In this document: piece after piece, positions 48,389 through 60,710 of the stretch
How positions within the stretch are numbered: the stretch's first letter is position 1
Layout: each line of letters starts with the position of its first letter
Origin: Zonotrichia leucophrys gambelii
Lineage: Eukaryota; Chordata; Aves; Passeriformes; Passerellidae
Direction of reading: 5' to 3'
Assembly (NCBI RefSeq): GCF_028769735.1
Contig: NC_088170.1
Location: 66,937,085-67,001,084, forward strand
Length of the DNA: 64,000 bases
Position numbers and translations under genes: made by a program
The notes under the pieces: generated by a model
Told to the model about the DNA's origin: nothing
Seen by the model: only the letters and a program-made list of their open reading frames with translations
The model's database searches: none

Positions 48389-51300
48389 GTTATGTATCTT
48401 TGCAATGCCCCTTGGTTCTCAAGACTGACACCCACTTCCTTTACCACCATGGACAGGGCCATGAACACTTAAACTGTTCTTAGAAAAGCTCTGAAACTAA
48501 AAACAAGAGAAGCAAGGATGGAATGGAGGCAATATATTGGGAGAGCAAAACTGGAAGTGTATTCAAGTGGGCAGAAGGAGATACGTGGAAAAAGAGAACT
48601 AAAATTGAGATGCTTCTGCAGATGAGAATGGGTTGGTTTCGTAGGACTTCTTGCCTGGAAGTAAGGCATGAGCAGTCAGTCTCAGCAGAGGGATTGGTTC
48701 AGACATGGAGCTGCACTGTCAGAAATAGGCTGGATGGATAAAGAGCAGTTGTGCAGTGAAGGACACATGATTATTAAGCACTGGACACCAAAGAGGAAGG
48801 AATGAATCACTACAGTGATACTAACTCTAGCTTCTCCTAACTTTTTGAAGCGCTCAGTTTCTATAAACATTTATGTTCTTGGATAGCATTTTTCTTTGCT
48901 AGGAACTTTACAGATTCTTAATGTTCTCCCTAGTTTGAGGTCCTTGGTGTTATTGAAAATACGAGTTAATTATAATAAAAGAAAACATAATAATCAGCCA
49001 AATCCCATTAAACTCTTAACTAGTTTCTGTGCCCGCTACTTACTTGGTCCTCTGTGCCTCTTCTGACAGCAGAGCTTTGCCTTGAAGGGCAAGAACATTC
49101 CATCTGTTGAGCTCTGAGGGTGTAAATGCTCCTGAAAAGGAAAATATTTGTCTCTTTGCTGTATATGAGAGGCTGGAAGACCCAGCATTGCCTGCCCTGG
49201 AAATGGATAATCTCCATCTCCCTCATGGCTAGCTGTGCACAAATTGTGTCATCTCGTACACAAAGGGCAGATCCGATTGGGGCATATGTTATCGTATAGC
49301 TGCAGTCACACAGAGGCCCTCAACATGAATACCATTAAAATGTGAAACGCTCATAGATTATTTTAGGCTTCACAGAGAGCCATCACAGGCACTGCAATAA
49401 ATGAGAGCAGTTGCCAGGCACTTGTGTATCAGTGCACCCTAGCTGTCACTGCACAGGCTGCAGTGTCTCTGCTGCGCTGCCGTGCCACCGGCTCCTTCCC
49501 AGCCCTGAGCTCACACCAGCGGCTCCCTGCAGGAATTGTCTTCCAGGGATGCTCCTGTAGTGTCCTGCTTACAGATGGGGAGACACAGGGAGAGGCAAGA
49601 TATGTGCCAAACCCCAAGTGCCTATCTGAGCAGGCTGTGTTTTTAAACCTTGCAAGGTTCCAGCCTAACTCCCATCCCAGATCCCTTCGCTGTCTGGTGA
49701 GGCAGAGGCAGAATGGGATTTTCCTGAGTTTCCTGAGAACCAGTGATCAATTTGCCTCATGCCTGTACCATCAGAAATCCCTACCCTTTTATGCAACATT
49801 TGATGACCATTTGCCATGGAGCAGAAAGGACAAAGACCTTCAGACATTTCCAGGTGCAACTGCACCACTGGTCTATAGTTCATTTTTTATGTTGCCTGTG
49901 CAACATTAGGGATTTCTATGTTAGCATACGTAATGAAACACATGCATTTTGGTTTTAACCACACCTGCTTTGGTTTTAAAAGCAGCAAGTGATTTTTGTT
50001 GTCACTGTATTTGTTTCAATTCAATTGTTGAGTTTAGATTATTCAATCAGTTATTACAGCACTGAGGATAGATTTTTTTTTAAGATTTGTCCTTACAAAT
50101 GAAATTCAGTAATCACTCTTAAGTGTTGTACATAAAATAGGAATGTCTCACTGAAATGCTAGAACCTGGATTTGTCAGAGGGGAAAAAAACCAGTATGTA
50201 AATTAGGTATAAATTTTGACCAATCTGAAAATTTTTATTTACTAGGAAATTCTTCTAGACTGTGAAATATTCAATAAAAAGCTATAAATTCAGAATTAAG
50301 ATAATTTGGAAACAAATATAACTTGTTTAACTAAACAAAATGATATATAAAAGTAAAATGCAATATCAGTATGTATACAATATTTCCATATAAAAAATCT
50401 CTTTTGGATACAGAAGATGTCACACACAGACAGCAGTTTTTGTAAATGCATAGCATTATATACATATAATCAATGTGTAAGGAAAGCCTTAAAGATATTA
50501 AATAACTTTTCTATAGAGGCACAGAAAGTCAAGGACAGGAAAAAGAATAGCTCTCTGTACACAAAGCACATTTCCTTGGAATGCATTACTACTGTTTTAT
50601 TTCCAAATTTGTAGAGGTGGAGATGTAAATAAAGTCACCAATGAGGGCTGATCTTCAGTCATATACAGTGATCACTAATATTAATTAGACTAATGTGACT
50701 TGACCCAAAAAATCCCTGTATGAATGAAAACATTGGAGGGAACCCCTTCAGGAGACTGGATGAGTTTGAAACAAAGCTTTCTAGAAGTTATGTTTTATTT
50801 AACAGGAAATCTCCAGTCAGTAGGAAATAGCACAAGAGACAAGTGAGGAAGATTTGCTGTACTATGTAGTTTTCTTTGCAATTTTACCAAAGTTTATTAC
50901 TTCACAGCTCTAAAATTGCCTGCTCCTTCCTTCAAATGCTAAAGATAATGTTTTCTCTACATGTGGCTGCTGCACTGACTACTAGATCTTGATTCTGATC
51001 TCTATAAATTCATCTTATTCTCTTTGGCCAACTACAATGGAAGTACTAGGAAAAGAGGAAATATTTGTTTCTGGAGGGACATGCCCACTTTCACATCATT
51101 TATTCAAGCCCTCTTTTACAAGACTTATTCAACAACTTCTTTACTGTGCCCTTAGAAAACAATTATCCCTGAAGGGCAGGGTAAAAAAAAAAAAGTCTTC
51201 TCTCCTTGTGCTTTGCCCTCTGGTTCTGAGCTGCTTTCATTTAGAGATGCTCTGCCAGATATTGCCACGCACAGAACTCCGGCGTTTCATCTTGTTTTAT

Positions 51301-51479
51301 GACACTCGTGAATTTTGCCTAAGTCTCTAACTCAACAATATTATTTTTCTTTCTGCTTCACACTGCAAATTTATCTCTAACTTAAAAGTTTTCTCTCACC
51401 TCAGATCTCTTTCAAAACTCTGCATTTCAGGCTCTTTTTACCTTCCTCCCTTTGCTACTCAACATTAATTATTTTTTCT
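48389..51479. other. Unique noncoding sequence
   Basis: A forward frame of 161 codons at 49424-49909 has no known domain and overlaps open frames on both strands. TTACAGATGGGGAGACACAG at 49569 resembles the antisense MIR core, but the supporting blocks are missing. The stretch 50040-50420 is AT-rich. Confidence 0.4.
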
Positions 51480-51775
51480 CTGGTGGGATTAGCTTGCAAT
51501 TTTCTAAGCTAAACACAATTTTGCTTTAAGCCCAGATTCCTAACCTATTCAGGTCCCCTTGCATTATTTCACTGGGGTTGATAACCTTTACTGATTCTAG
51601 CACCATCTGCAACTTTCATTAATATTCTGTTAGCTCTTTTCCCCTGGACCAAAATGAAGACATTAGGGCCTGACCTGACTCCTGCAGTATCTGCTAGATA
51701 CCTCCCAGCAACTTTCAACTTTGTTTTTCACTACCAATCATTTAGAACCCTGTAGACAGATTTCAATGTAAGTGA
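51480..51775 (-). pseudogene. Decayed CR1 reverse-transcriptase fragment
   Basis: Read on the minus strand this follows the CR1/L3 RT coding region in order. CTAAATGATTGG corresponds to the L-N-D-W region. CTAGCAGATACTGCAGGAGT then GGTCAGGCCC corresponds to the T-S-G-V-P-Q-G-S-V-L-G-P box. AGTTGCAGATGGTGCTAGAA is the FADD catalytic box, in which the second Asp codon has become Gly (A-D-G). GGGGACCTGAATAGGTTAGG is the R-D-L-D-R-L block. In-frame stops and shifts are present, so it is long dead. It is a 5' part of a LINE with no 3' tail, unlike the other CR1 pieces here. Confidence 0.7.
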
Positions 51776-51786
51776 CAAGAAAAAGA

Positions 51787-51953
51787 TGAGTGGGTGGAGA
51801 AACAAACAGCAAAGGCCTTGACTCCGTGTAAGGCCTGCCCAGCAATAACAAAGACACCCTTGAATTATCAACACCATTTCCAGAACAAATCCAAATCATA
51901 TCCCCATTCCAGCTACTATGAAGAAACTAATTCTACCTCAGCCAAACTCAACA
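51787..51953 (-). mobile_element. Solo/partial LTR relic, ERVL-like
   Basis: On the minus strand: TGTTGAGTTTGGCTGAGG, TTAGTTTCTTCATAGTAGCT, GGAATGGGGATATGATTTGG, GTGTTGATAATTCAAGGGTG, TTGTTATTGCTGGGCAGG and GGAGTCAAGGCCTTTGCTG. This follows the 5' part of an abundant avian ERVL-type LTR that begins TGTCCTGGTTT. Only the first 170 or so bases remain; the 3' part, polyadenylation region and internal genes are absent. It lies directly next to the CR1 RT fragment in the same orientation. Confidence 0.6.
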
Positions 51954-54369
51954 CAGTTCTTATGAAATTCCTCTGAAATGTCATACAGTCCTTCTTATTT
52001 ACAGTATCTGTAAATATTGTTTTAGTAGATAACAACAGTTGAAGGCTCATTTGCCTTTTTTTGTTGGAGAATGTGGTTTGGGAGTACCTGGAGTTCCATC
52101 TTTGAAAAAACTTCAGTTAGAAGGGGGTTGCTGAATGCTTCTTGTGGAGCTGGGCCTTCTTCCAGGAATCAGGGTAAGAAACTGCCAGTGGTCCATGCTC
52201 TATTGTCCTTTGGCCGCCCATGAAAAGTCTCAATTTCTCTGACAGGAGAAGGAGTAAGGCATAGAGGGAGAAACTGAGCTATGGTAGACTGTAATGTGAA
52301 ATCCACACAGGAATCCCCAAAATTTCCACAAGTCTTTTCAGTGGTCTTGTGCTACTGTGGATCTGTGCATTCTTCAAAATTATTGGTAGGCCCAACTCTC
52401 CCATTTTAGGGAGTTTATAGATGCTCACACACCAAGGGTATGCACACATTTCCCTTACACCAGGGACAAATCCCAGGCAAGGTGGATTACCTACAGCTCT
52501 GGATCAGACCAGCATGTTCTGGAAGCTTCCTGATGCTGAAGGTGACCTTCCATCTTTCTAGAAATCTCTTGCTTCTCAGCACATCCTCATGTTGCACTTT
52601 CAGGACACTGCAGCAAGATGGAATGGCTCAGGGATGCTTTCAGTCCACATGTCCCACATGTAAAACTAATTTGGAAATGGTACAAGGCCATCTGTACCAT
52701 CTTGGGCTGGAATGTTCAGGTTTCTGTCACAGAGAAGATGAAAGTTTAGCCTCAGTCTTTACCACAGCCTAGTCTGGCTTTGTGTTTTCAGATGTTTAAG
52801 TCAGTGTGAAACAAGAAGTTTCCCTCTCAAAACAGAGCTTTGATCTGAAAGGTGTTTTGGTGCTCTGGTTGGGTACAGGGAGGGCTCATAGACCGTGGCA
52901 TCAGCCTGCTGCTGAGAACTCCTCCTCATGCTCCTCATAACACCAGACCAGCTGGACCAAGCTGCTGAGTCCTCAAGAGCAGCTTTAGTGGAAGAGAGAT
53001 AATAAATGCTAAACCCTCTGTCTAATGGATGTTATCTCACTGATCCCTGGGCAGGAACACAAGCTCAGAATCACTGTAGCATCAACTGCAGCCTTGCTGT
53101 GTGCAAAAAGTCAGAGTGCAGGTGGCCCTTGCAGAGATGGAGAAAGCAGATAATCTACTTAGAAACTTCCCTCTGTTACAGGTTGCTTGGCTAATAGTCA
53201 GGATTGCTTTTTAATGTCACTTTTTAATTTTGGGATGTGTATCTGGTGGCTGTACAGACTAAAGAAATAGAGCGGTGTCTGCGTGGCTGTAGATGTTGCA
53301 GTAGGAGAGGCTTCTCCTGTCTCATGCAGGGACACCATTGATCCATGGTTTGGCTTGATGGACCTGTGAGGCAGCTGCTCACTGAGCCACCTGGAGAAGT
53401 TCAGTGAGATCCCAAACGTGGGTCCCTATGTTTCACAGCCATCCTGGATAACTGAGGAAAGTGTCTTTGCAGCAGGAGGAGCATTGGGAGGCTTCTAGGT
53501 GACCCAAGGGTGTAAGTGAGGAACTGCTCTCCTCTGAGTGCTGGCTGAGGAAAGAGCAAGATCACTCTTCACAGCCTCTGTGAGTGAGGGGAGCAATGGT
53601 GCTCCTCCTAGAAAATGGAAATATTTCCTTATGTGTGTCAGAAATACTGTATGGGATACACAACGAGGCACGTGCTTTCTCCTGCTCAGAACAGACTCAC
53701 ATCCCAAATCCCACCTCTCCCTTTTCAAAGGAAAATGTCAGAAGGAATCTCCCTACTCATACTATGATTTTCATACTCTTGTTTCCCTGGCTGCAAGTGA
53801 ACTCCAAGTCAAAGGCTTGTAGGATATGCCTGTCTTGGGTTGGCCCCTTTCGAGACTGCCATCCAAAATGAAGCCAAATCAAGCCTCACACTAATAGCTT
53901 AGAAATTTTGTACCAATAGGAAAACCCAAACGCAAAATGTTAACTAACCATAGCATTGATGGATCTCTCTAAGTAAAATATAGAATTGTTACCTATGCTA
54001 TCAGTAGTTTTATAAATATTAATTAGAAAAAGGTGGTGAAGTCCACAAATTTCCTTAAATAACAACAGTGAGTAGTTTGTTTAAAACAAAACATTATAAG
54101 GTGGGCTGAATAATCTGTCATTAATATACCATTTAACCTATTTATTATATTACCTATTTTCTAAATTAAATTAAAACACTTTCGCAATTTCCACTTTTAA
54201 ATTTCTTACTTTAAACTCTCACTATGACTTATTTCTGGATGCATAACTAAGTCTCTTCTGAAGACTCAAGGATACTGAGAACAAATGTGATGTGTTTTAG
54301 CAACAAGTTTTTTACCAGCAAAAAGCAATGCGAGAATCTGCAACATTTGTGGTGAGAGCAGCTTGGTTG
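51954..54369. other. Unique noncoding sequence
   Basis: Forward and reverse frames at 52440-52772 and 53495-53871 overlap and have no domain. TGTCTTGGGTTGGCCCC at 53831 looks like an LTR start, but no matching end was found. The stretch 54110-54200 is AT-rich. Confidence 0.4.
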
Positions 54370-54793
54370 GTGCAGGAGCAGAGGAGGGACACAACAATCA
54401 TCAGGCTGCAGCATCTGTCCTGTGAGGAAAAGCTGAAAAAGCTGGGGTTGTTCAGCCTGGAGAAGAGAAAATTCCAGAAGACTTTGTTGCAGCCTTTCAG
54501 TACTTCAAGGGGGTTTGTAAGAGAGAGGATGACAAATCTTTTAGCAAGGCCTGTAGTGAAAAGAGAAGGGATAATGGCATTAAATGAAAAGAAGTTAGAT
54601 TCAGGCTAGACATGAGGAAGAAATTGTTTACAGTGAGGGGGTAACACAGGCACAGGACACCCAGAGGAGCTGTGGCTGCCCCATCCCTGAAGTGTCCAAG
54701 GCCAGGTTGGACAGGGCTCTGAGCAGCCTGGAATAGTGGAAGGTGCCCATTTAATGGTCACTTCCAACCCCAGTTATTCTGTGATTCTATGAT
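54370..54793 (+). mobile_element. CR1 LINE 3' end (longest copy in the window)
   Basis: Sense CR1 blocks in order: GAGCAGAGGAGGGACACAAC, CCTGTGAGGAAAAGCTGAAA, GCTGGGGTTGTTCAGCCTGG, AGAAGAGAAAATTCCAGAAG, GACATGAGGAAGAAATTGTT, GCTGTGGCTGCCCCATCCCT, GGCCAGGTTGGACAGGGCTC, then GTGATTCTATGAT at the 3' end. About 424 bp with only untranslated sequence. Its open frame at 54328-54609 crosses the element boundary and is not a gene. Confidence 0.95.
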
Positions 54794-56663
54794 AATATAG
54801 TCCATTACCTCAAAAATGGAGGTTTTAAAATAATGTGGGTTTTCTTTTGAAAATAATCAATTTGATCAGTTTCCGAAAATCCGCAGTTTTAAGAGACTCT
54901 ACTAGTTCTTTTCCCAGGAATCTATCTCTAAACATGCCAAGGCTAAATTTATCACCACTGTAGCCCAGTGCGACTGGGAGAATTACACTGGAGGATGATC
55001 AGGGTTCTGTGCATTTAACAGCATTTCAGGAAGCTACACTTTGGAGACACAGCCCTGGATTTTTTTTTTCATGTCAGTCTTTTCTTTTTTTTTTTTCATT
55101 CTCTCTCTTCTTTACATTGTGGAATTGATGAGGAAATTGCTTCTGTGCTATTATGCAAAACCTTATTTGTCAATCTCTTCAAAAAATCAGGAAATATTAG
55201 AGAAAGCTGGGGAGGAAGTTCATAGCAGCTTTAGCTAATCTGCAGAAAATCCGGCCTACATGACTCCTGTGTCACTGCTGCTCCTTTCATCTATTCTTTA
55301 TAAGGAATCTATTGAACTTTAATTAATATGAAAAATTCAGGTTTTCATCTGATTTAAATGTGACTGACTTCATGCTGCTACTAAAAGTGGAACAAAGTCC
55401 AAGCGTGGTGAAAACAATGCTGAATATCTGGATTCAGGAGAGAATCTCAGAGCCCACAGAAAGTGTAATCTTACAGATCTGTAATGCTGTGTAACAGATA
55501 AGTAGAGGAATGCCAGAAAGTTATTTATATAGATCTCTGTGATAAGGATAAGAGAGTGACACATGAAATATCTATATTATCCTTAGCCTGGAAAGTTTTC
55601 TGAAAGCTAATCTTGCTCTTTCTAGTCAGGTTGCAGCTTGTTGGAGGCCAGGATATGAATTAATGCTGTCTGAGTTCAAAATAGAGAAGAGACATTCCAT
55701 GGAATACAATGAAATACCTCTATCCTCTTTTGAGGATGAGCAGCATGGGGACTCTTTAGGGTGTGAGATGTAGGGAGAATAAAATGCTGGTGCCTGCATT
55801 TCAAAGTGCTACAGAATCTATATTTTGATTTAACCTGCTTGCAAAGCAAACCCCAAAATCTGGAGTTAGATACATAAGCCATGTAACAATCAGGTTGATC
55901 CACAGGAAAATACTGAACAATAGAATGATCTCTTTAGAAATTAGATATTTTAATCAGGCCTGCAGTCATGTGTCTGTGTCTCCACAGAGATCCTGCTTGA
56001 AAATCAGAACTCATAAATGCTGTCCTGTTTCTTTTCCCTCCAGATGGATAAGTACCTCAAATTTTATTCCCTCTCCAACTTGTATAGGTTTGAATTGTCA
56101 TTTAAAAGTGATGTCTTTCAAAAGTGTTCCACAACAGAAAAAATACACCCAAAACTCTCATGAGGATGGCATCTCCAAGTGAGATTTAATGTGGAACTCA
56201 GGAGGCACAGCTCCCCCAGCTGTCATGCCCCATGTGGGGCGGGACTGCCACCTCACAGAAGTCCTGGCTGCTATGGAGACTCAGCTGGAATGATGTTAAT
56301 ATGGATCCATCCACCCAGGAGAGCCACCCACCTCCAGGTTGCAATGGAGAGAGAAACACCTGCATCCAAAGGCAGAATTATTTGCTTGGATACCTGTTGG
56401 TTTCTTCCTGCATTAAGTTCCACATATCTGTTCCTTCAAGGCTGGCTGCTGTTATGGTTGGCTGAAGCCAGGGAGAAATGTGTGGAAAAATAGGTGTAAA
56501 AGCAATAAATAAAGGCTGGTGCTTAAAGTGAGTAACTAAAATCTATCTCTAAGCATTTCTTGAACTCCACAGGTGTGTATAATTTTGGTGGAAAGAGAAA
56601 AGTGCTAAGATCAGATGAACTGAATCCTCAAAGTGCATTTGTCTCTATTGACTGGATGAACCT
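54794..56663. other. Unique noncoding sequence
   Basis: T-runs near 55062 and 55087. The forward frames at 56179-56493 are GC-richer than the surroundings but show no domain. AATAAATAAAGG near 56504 could act as a polyadenylation signal, but no transcript is supported. Confidence 0.4.
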
Positions 56664-56763
56664 CTGGAGTGATTTACATGGCTTAGTGCTGGACTTGGGA
56701 GTGCTGGGTCAATGCTTGGACTTAATGACCTTCAAAGTTGTATACAAAATTCAATTATTCTAA
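56664..56763 (+). mobile_element. CR1 LINE 3' end, decayed
   Basis: ACATGGCTTAGTGCTGGACT, TGGGAGTGCTGGGTCAATGC and TTGGACTTAATGACCTTCAA follow the CR1 subfamily block ACATGGTTTAGTG...GGACTTGATGATCTT. The element ends in a degraded ATTCAATTATTCTA. It is the same subfamily as the copy at 10632-10750, in the opposite orientation. Confidence 0.8.
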
Positions 56764-59700
56764 TTTGTCTTGTGATATTAGTGGTGGCTCCTATAGCACT
56801 GTGATAGCTCCTTCTTGAGCTGCAGGATCTGTTTCCTTGAAATAGAGCAGGGGGAAAAAAAAGGAGAAAAAGGTTTATTTTCTTCATCTTCTTGCTAAAT
56901 TCTTCAGTCATATTAGGAGTCATTAAAGCAACATCTTCAGCCTATTTACCATAGAAAGAGGAAATACTTGATATACATTTTTAGGTCCACCATTAATATT
57001 TTCTAGACAAACAATATCCCTTCAGCAGGCTCTGAGCATATTTGAAGCAAAGTACCTTTTAGTATCTGCACAGTGCTTTCCTAGACCTTTACTGATTGAA
57101 ACAAGGCTGAAACCTTCTTCCAGAGCCCTCAGATTTCAGCAGGGAGGGAAAGGTTAATAATGCTCACCTAAGGCTAATGCTCAGCTTTAGTCCAGTATCA
57201 TGCTAAAGCCAGGAGATTTTTGGACTCAGCAATTCATCCTGTGATTGCCCACTTGGAGCAAAATGTTATGAGGCATTGGCCTTTCTTTTTGTAGCAAAAT
57301 CAACATTAAAGCTCCCTCATGTTTGAACCTGAGTTTGACCAATAATTGTAAAAAAATAGCCTCATGTTAAATTAAAACTATAGGAATATATATATTATAA
57401 TTGTGGCACCTTACAGGATGGCAAGTAGAATAATGAAAACCTTGGTGTTACTGAGCAGTTTCAGGAAAATTTTTCTGCACACAAAGATTTTAAGTCTAAA
57501 CATTTGATAAGAAAGCATCAGTGTCTCAGAGTTTACCACACTTGATTAATCCCTGCCATTTTTTCCAATATTATTTTACATGTTTTAAATATTGTCTTGT
57601 CCATATTTTGAAATAATTCTCATTATTTTGCAATGTTTGTGCCTCAAATTCTGCCAACAGAGCAAGAACCATCCTAAAAGTTCTTTCTCTCCAAAACCTG
57701 ACATAAAACCCATGTGTTTACATAGTGGCTGACATGGTGGAAACAGATTTAGAAGTTTTGAAAGTTTTCTGTGTTTTTTTTTTCTCCCACATCAAAAAGG
57801 AAAATTTCAAAGTGGAGCTAGTGACAAATTAATTTGCAATACTTATCATGTACATTCCCAAAATTTAGCAAAGCTATCATTTGTTACTCTGAGGAAGGCA
57901 TTAAAAAACCTTTAAAACTATTATTGGAATTAAATAAGACATTAATTAAAAAAATATTTGTTTAAAGTGTCCCACGAAAAGTCTCAGCATAAAGAAAATC
58001 CAAACAAACACTGAAGTCTTAGCTAAGATCTCCCCTCTAAGCCTTTTCATTAGGGATGGGAAATATCTATTCCAGTTTAAACAATTTTAAAAGGTGTTGT
58101 GAAGATGCTTCTCTCTTATAGTGTCATGGAGCAAAATTTTTCTTTTTACAACAGTTTAAACACAGTATTATAAAATATTTTACAATCAATTGTAAACTAC
58201 ATTGCATTTGATTAGACTAAAGAAAATCACTGTTCTACTTGAAACTGAAACCAAGCAGGCAATATCAGATAAAGATCTTCTCACACGGGTTCTGCTTTTA
58301 GGTGATTTTTGTTGAATTAGGACTTTATTCATGCAGCTCTTATAAGAGGAGACCTGGGAGACTTTTTTTCTGCTGGAACAAATGGAACAGGCATTTTGAA
58401 ATTATATTAGTGTAAAGGGGAAGGCAGGTTGTGCAACTGAAATGGGCTGAAATTCTGGGAGAGGTGAAATGGTTGTGGGTGTTATTACAGAAGGTGACAG
58501 CGGCAGGGATGATTCTTTACAGCCTTGTGAATGATGATTCTATGGAAAAGCTCTCCTGGGTAAATGGCTTTTGGGTTGTCTGTGGTGTCCATCAGGTTTG
58601 GGTACAGAGCAACTCAAAGGATAAATCCAAAGGCATCCGGTGGATAATGTGAGGAGGCAGATCCAGCTCTTCAGTGCACCACTATGGCTCTCATGAAAAA
58701 CAATGCAAAGTGAGATAAATAGTGTTGTTAGTCCACTTCTAAAGACATAAACCTGCCCTTCTCTCTGTTTGGAAATTCAAGGAGCTGCAGGTCTCCTTAA
58801 AGAATCAGAGGTTATGTGTGACAGACCCGACAGTGCAGGGAGGGTGGTGGTTAACTGCCAAGGGCAGGATGCCTGCACATTGTGTAAGAGCCATTGTGTA
58901 AGGTGGGAAATGAGTGATAACTGAGGATTTTGAAAGTATTTGAGACAAAACTTCATTGCATTTGCATTGCATTGCAGCTAGGTATCATCTTATTTCCATG
59001 CTGTGTGTTGCTGGTCACACAGCATTCAACGCAGTGCCTCCAGTTTCATCAAGGAGGTGAAAACTGTGCCTGATTTTCTGGTGTCTGGTTATTGTCCACC
59101 TCAGTGTTACACTGAAGGGCCCTTGCCGAAAGTGATGCCCCACACTGAGCAAAGAGAGATCTCAGCAGAAATTCCCAAGATGGTTTGGAAGGTGCAATAC
59201 TGCCTGCCAGGCCAGCAGCAGGGCAAGGATTAAAACCAGCAGCTCTGTTCCCCCACTTATATGAGTATTTTTTTTCTCTGAGTGTGCAACAGAATGAGAT
59301 ATCTGCAAGAACAACACACGGCTGGCTGCTGTCTTGCCATGTCCTTTAGGATTGTTTCTCTTATTTGACAACTATATATATATATATATATATACATTGC
59401 AAATGATGGATGCCCATGAATGCTACATTTTGTAAATTTATTTAATTCACCTCTTGTTACTGAAAGCATAGAGGGGCTTCAGCACAAACAAAGCATCTGT
59501 GGTCCTTGACAAAGTGACTTAAAGAGAAAGATTAAAGCTTTAAAGGGATGAAACATGTAAGAGAATTAATTGAAACAGGTGGTTGCAGCTAAATGATACT
59601 GTTTAAACTTTAGCATTTCATGGATCAGTAGGAAATTTTACCTGACTGCAGTTTTAGACATGCTTCAGAAGGCACAACCAGGGGCTTTAGTTGTAAGTCT

Positions 59701-60425
59701 TTGCTGAAATTTAGAAACCTGTTCATACTCTGCTGATATTTGAGCTGGCAATAAAGGAAAGAGTCAGACCACACTGTTTAGAAACAGAAATTACACAAAA
59801 TCTCTTTGCACTATATAATTGTGTTCAGTGCCATATACTTTAACTAATTTATCTCTGTAGTTGTTCTGAATTTAGAATTTCTTCATCCATCTTGCCGCCT
59901 AAACAATGAGGTATTTCCTTGCATGCTCTAAAGGCACAGAGCAAGACCTGATTTTTGCTGTTTATAGCAACAGGTTTGAAAATGGAATTTAATAGATTTA
60001 TGAATGGCATCATTTTACAGGGTCACCTAAATCCATAAGGGACTGTTTTCAATGATGAACTTTTCTGTTCTCTTTCTATTACTGCAAGGACAGTGCACAG
60101 GATACAGCTCCTCTTCATTTGGCTTCCAGCATCACTCAATGTCTGGGCACTTGAACAATCAGAAGGAATACATTAAGCAAGTTGCAAGTTATAAAGTCAT
60201 CAATTATGATATATAAAGTAGACTTAAAAAATAGAACAAGACAAGCTATTTAAAAATGTTTAATGATGTTGGTTACTGTGAGGTGTGTCTTCCTTTTGTG
60301 TGTCTACCTTGATTTACTAAGAGCAAATATTTGTTATTACAGATCTCTCCAAGGGTGGAAAATTAGGAATAAATAATCAAAACTGAATGGTCATTTTTGT
60401 AGTGTTCCCTGGAGCTCCAGATGTC
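56764..60425. other. Unique noncoding sequence
   Basis: Contains a 14-bp-period duplication of CATTGTGTAAG (58878-58902) and imperfect GCATT units at 58953-58976. T- and A-runs are near 57773 and 57950. No gene recognised. Confidence 0.4.
59373..59394. repeat. (TA)11 dinucleotide microsatellite
   Basis: Eleven uninterrupted TA units. Confidence 0.95.
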
Positions 60426-60710
60426 CATAGAATTGTAGAAGGGCTTGGGTTGGAAGGGACTTTAAAAATCCTCTAGTTCCAACCCCCTTCCATGGGCAAG
60501 GACACCTTACACTAGACCAGGTTGTTCAGAGTCCCATCCAGCCTGGCCTTGAACACATCCAGGGTTGGCGCATCCACAAATTCTCTGGGCAACCTGTGCC
60601 AGGGTCTCACGACCCTTTGAGTAAAAGGTTTTCTCTTAATGTCCAATCTAAATATCTTTTATTTTAAAATCATTGCCCCTTGTCCTATCACTATCTGTCT
60701 CTGCAAAATT
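60426..60710 (-). mobile_element. CR1 LINE 3' fragment
   Basis: Reverse CR1: CATAGAATTGTAGAAGGGCT, TTGGGTTGGAAGGGACTTTA, CCATGGGCAAGGACACCTTA, CACTAGACCAGGTTGTTCAG, GGCCTTGAACACATCCAGGG, CCTTGTCCTATCACT. About 285 bp, 5'-truncated. It is similar in extent to the copy at 836-1185 and noticeably well preserved. Confidence 0.95.

Noticed and set aside
49569..49600. MIR core-like TTACAGATGGGGAGACACAG
   Set aside because: Only one block of the family is present. Listed as an observation, not as an element.
49424..49909. 161-codon forward frame
   Set aside because: No domain, overlapping open frames on both strands, no splice or promoter context. A frame of this length is expected about once by chance in this much AT-rich sequence.
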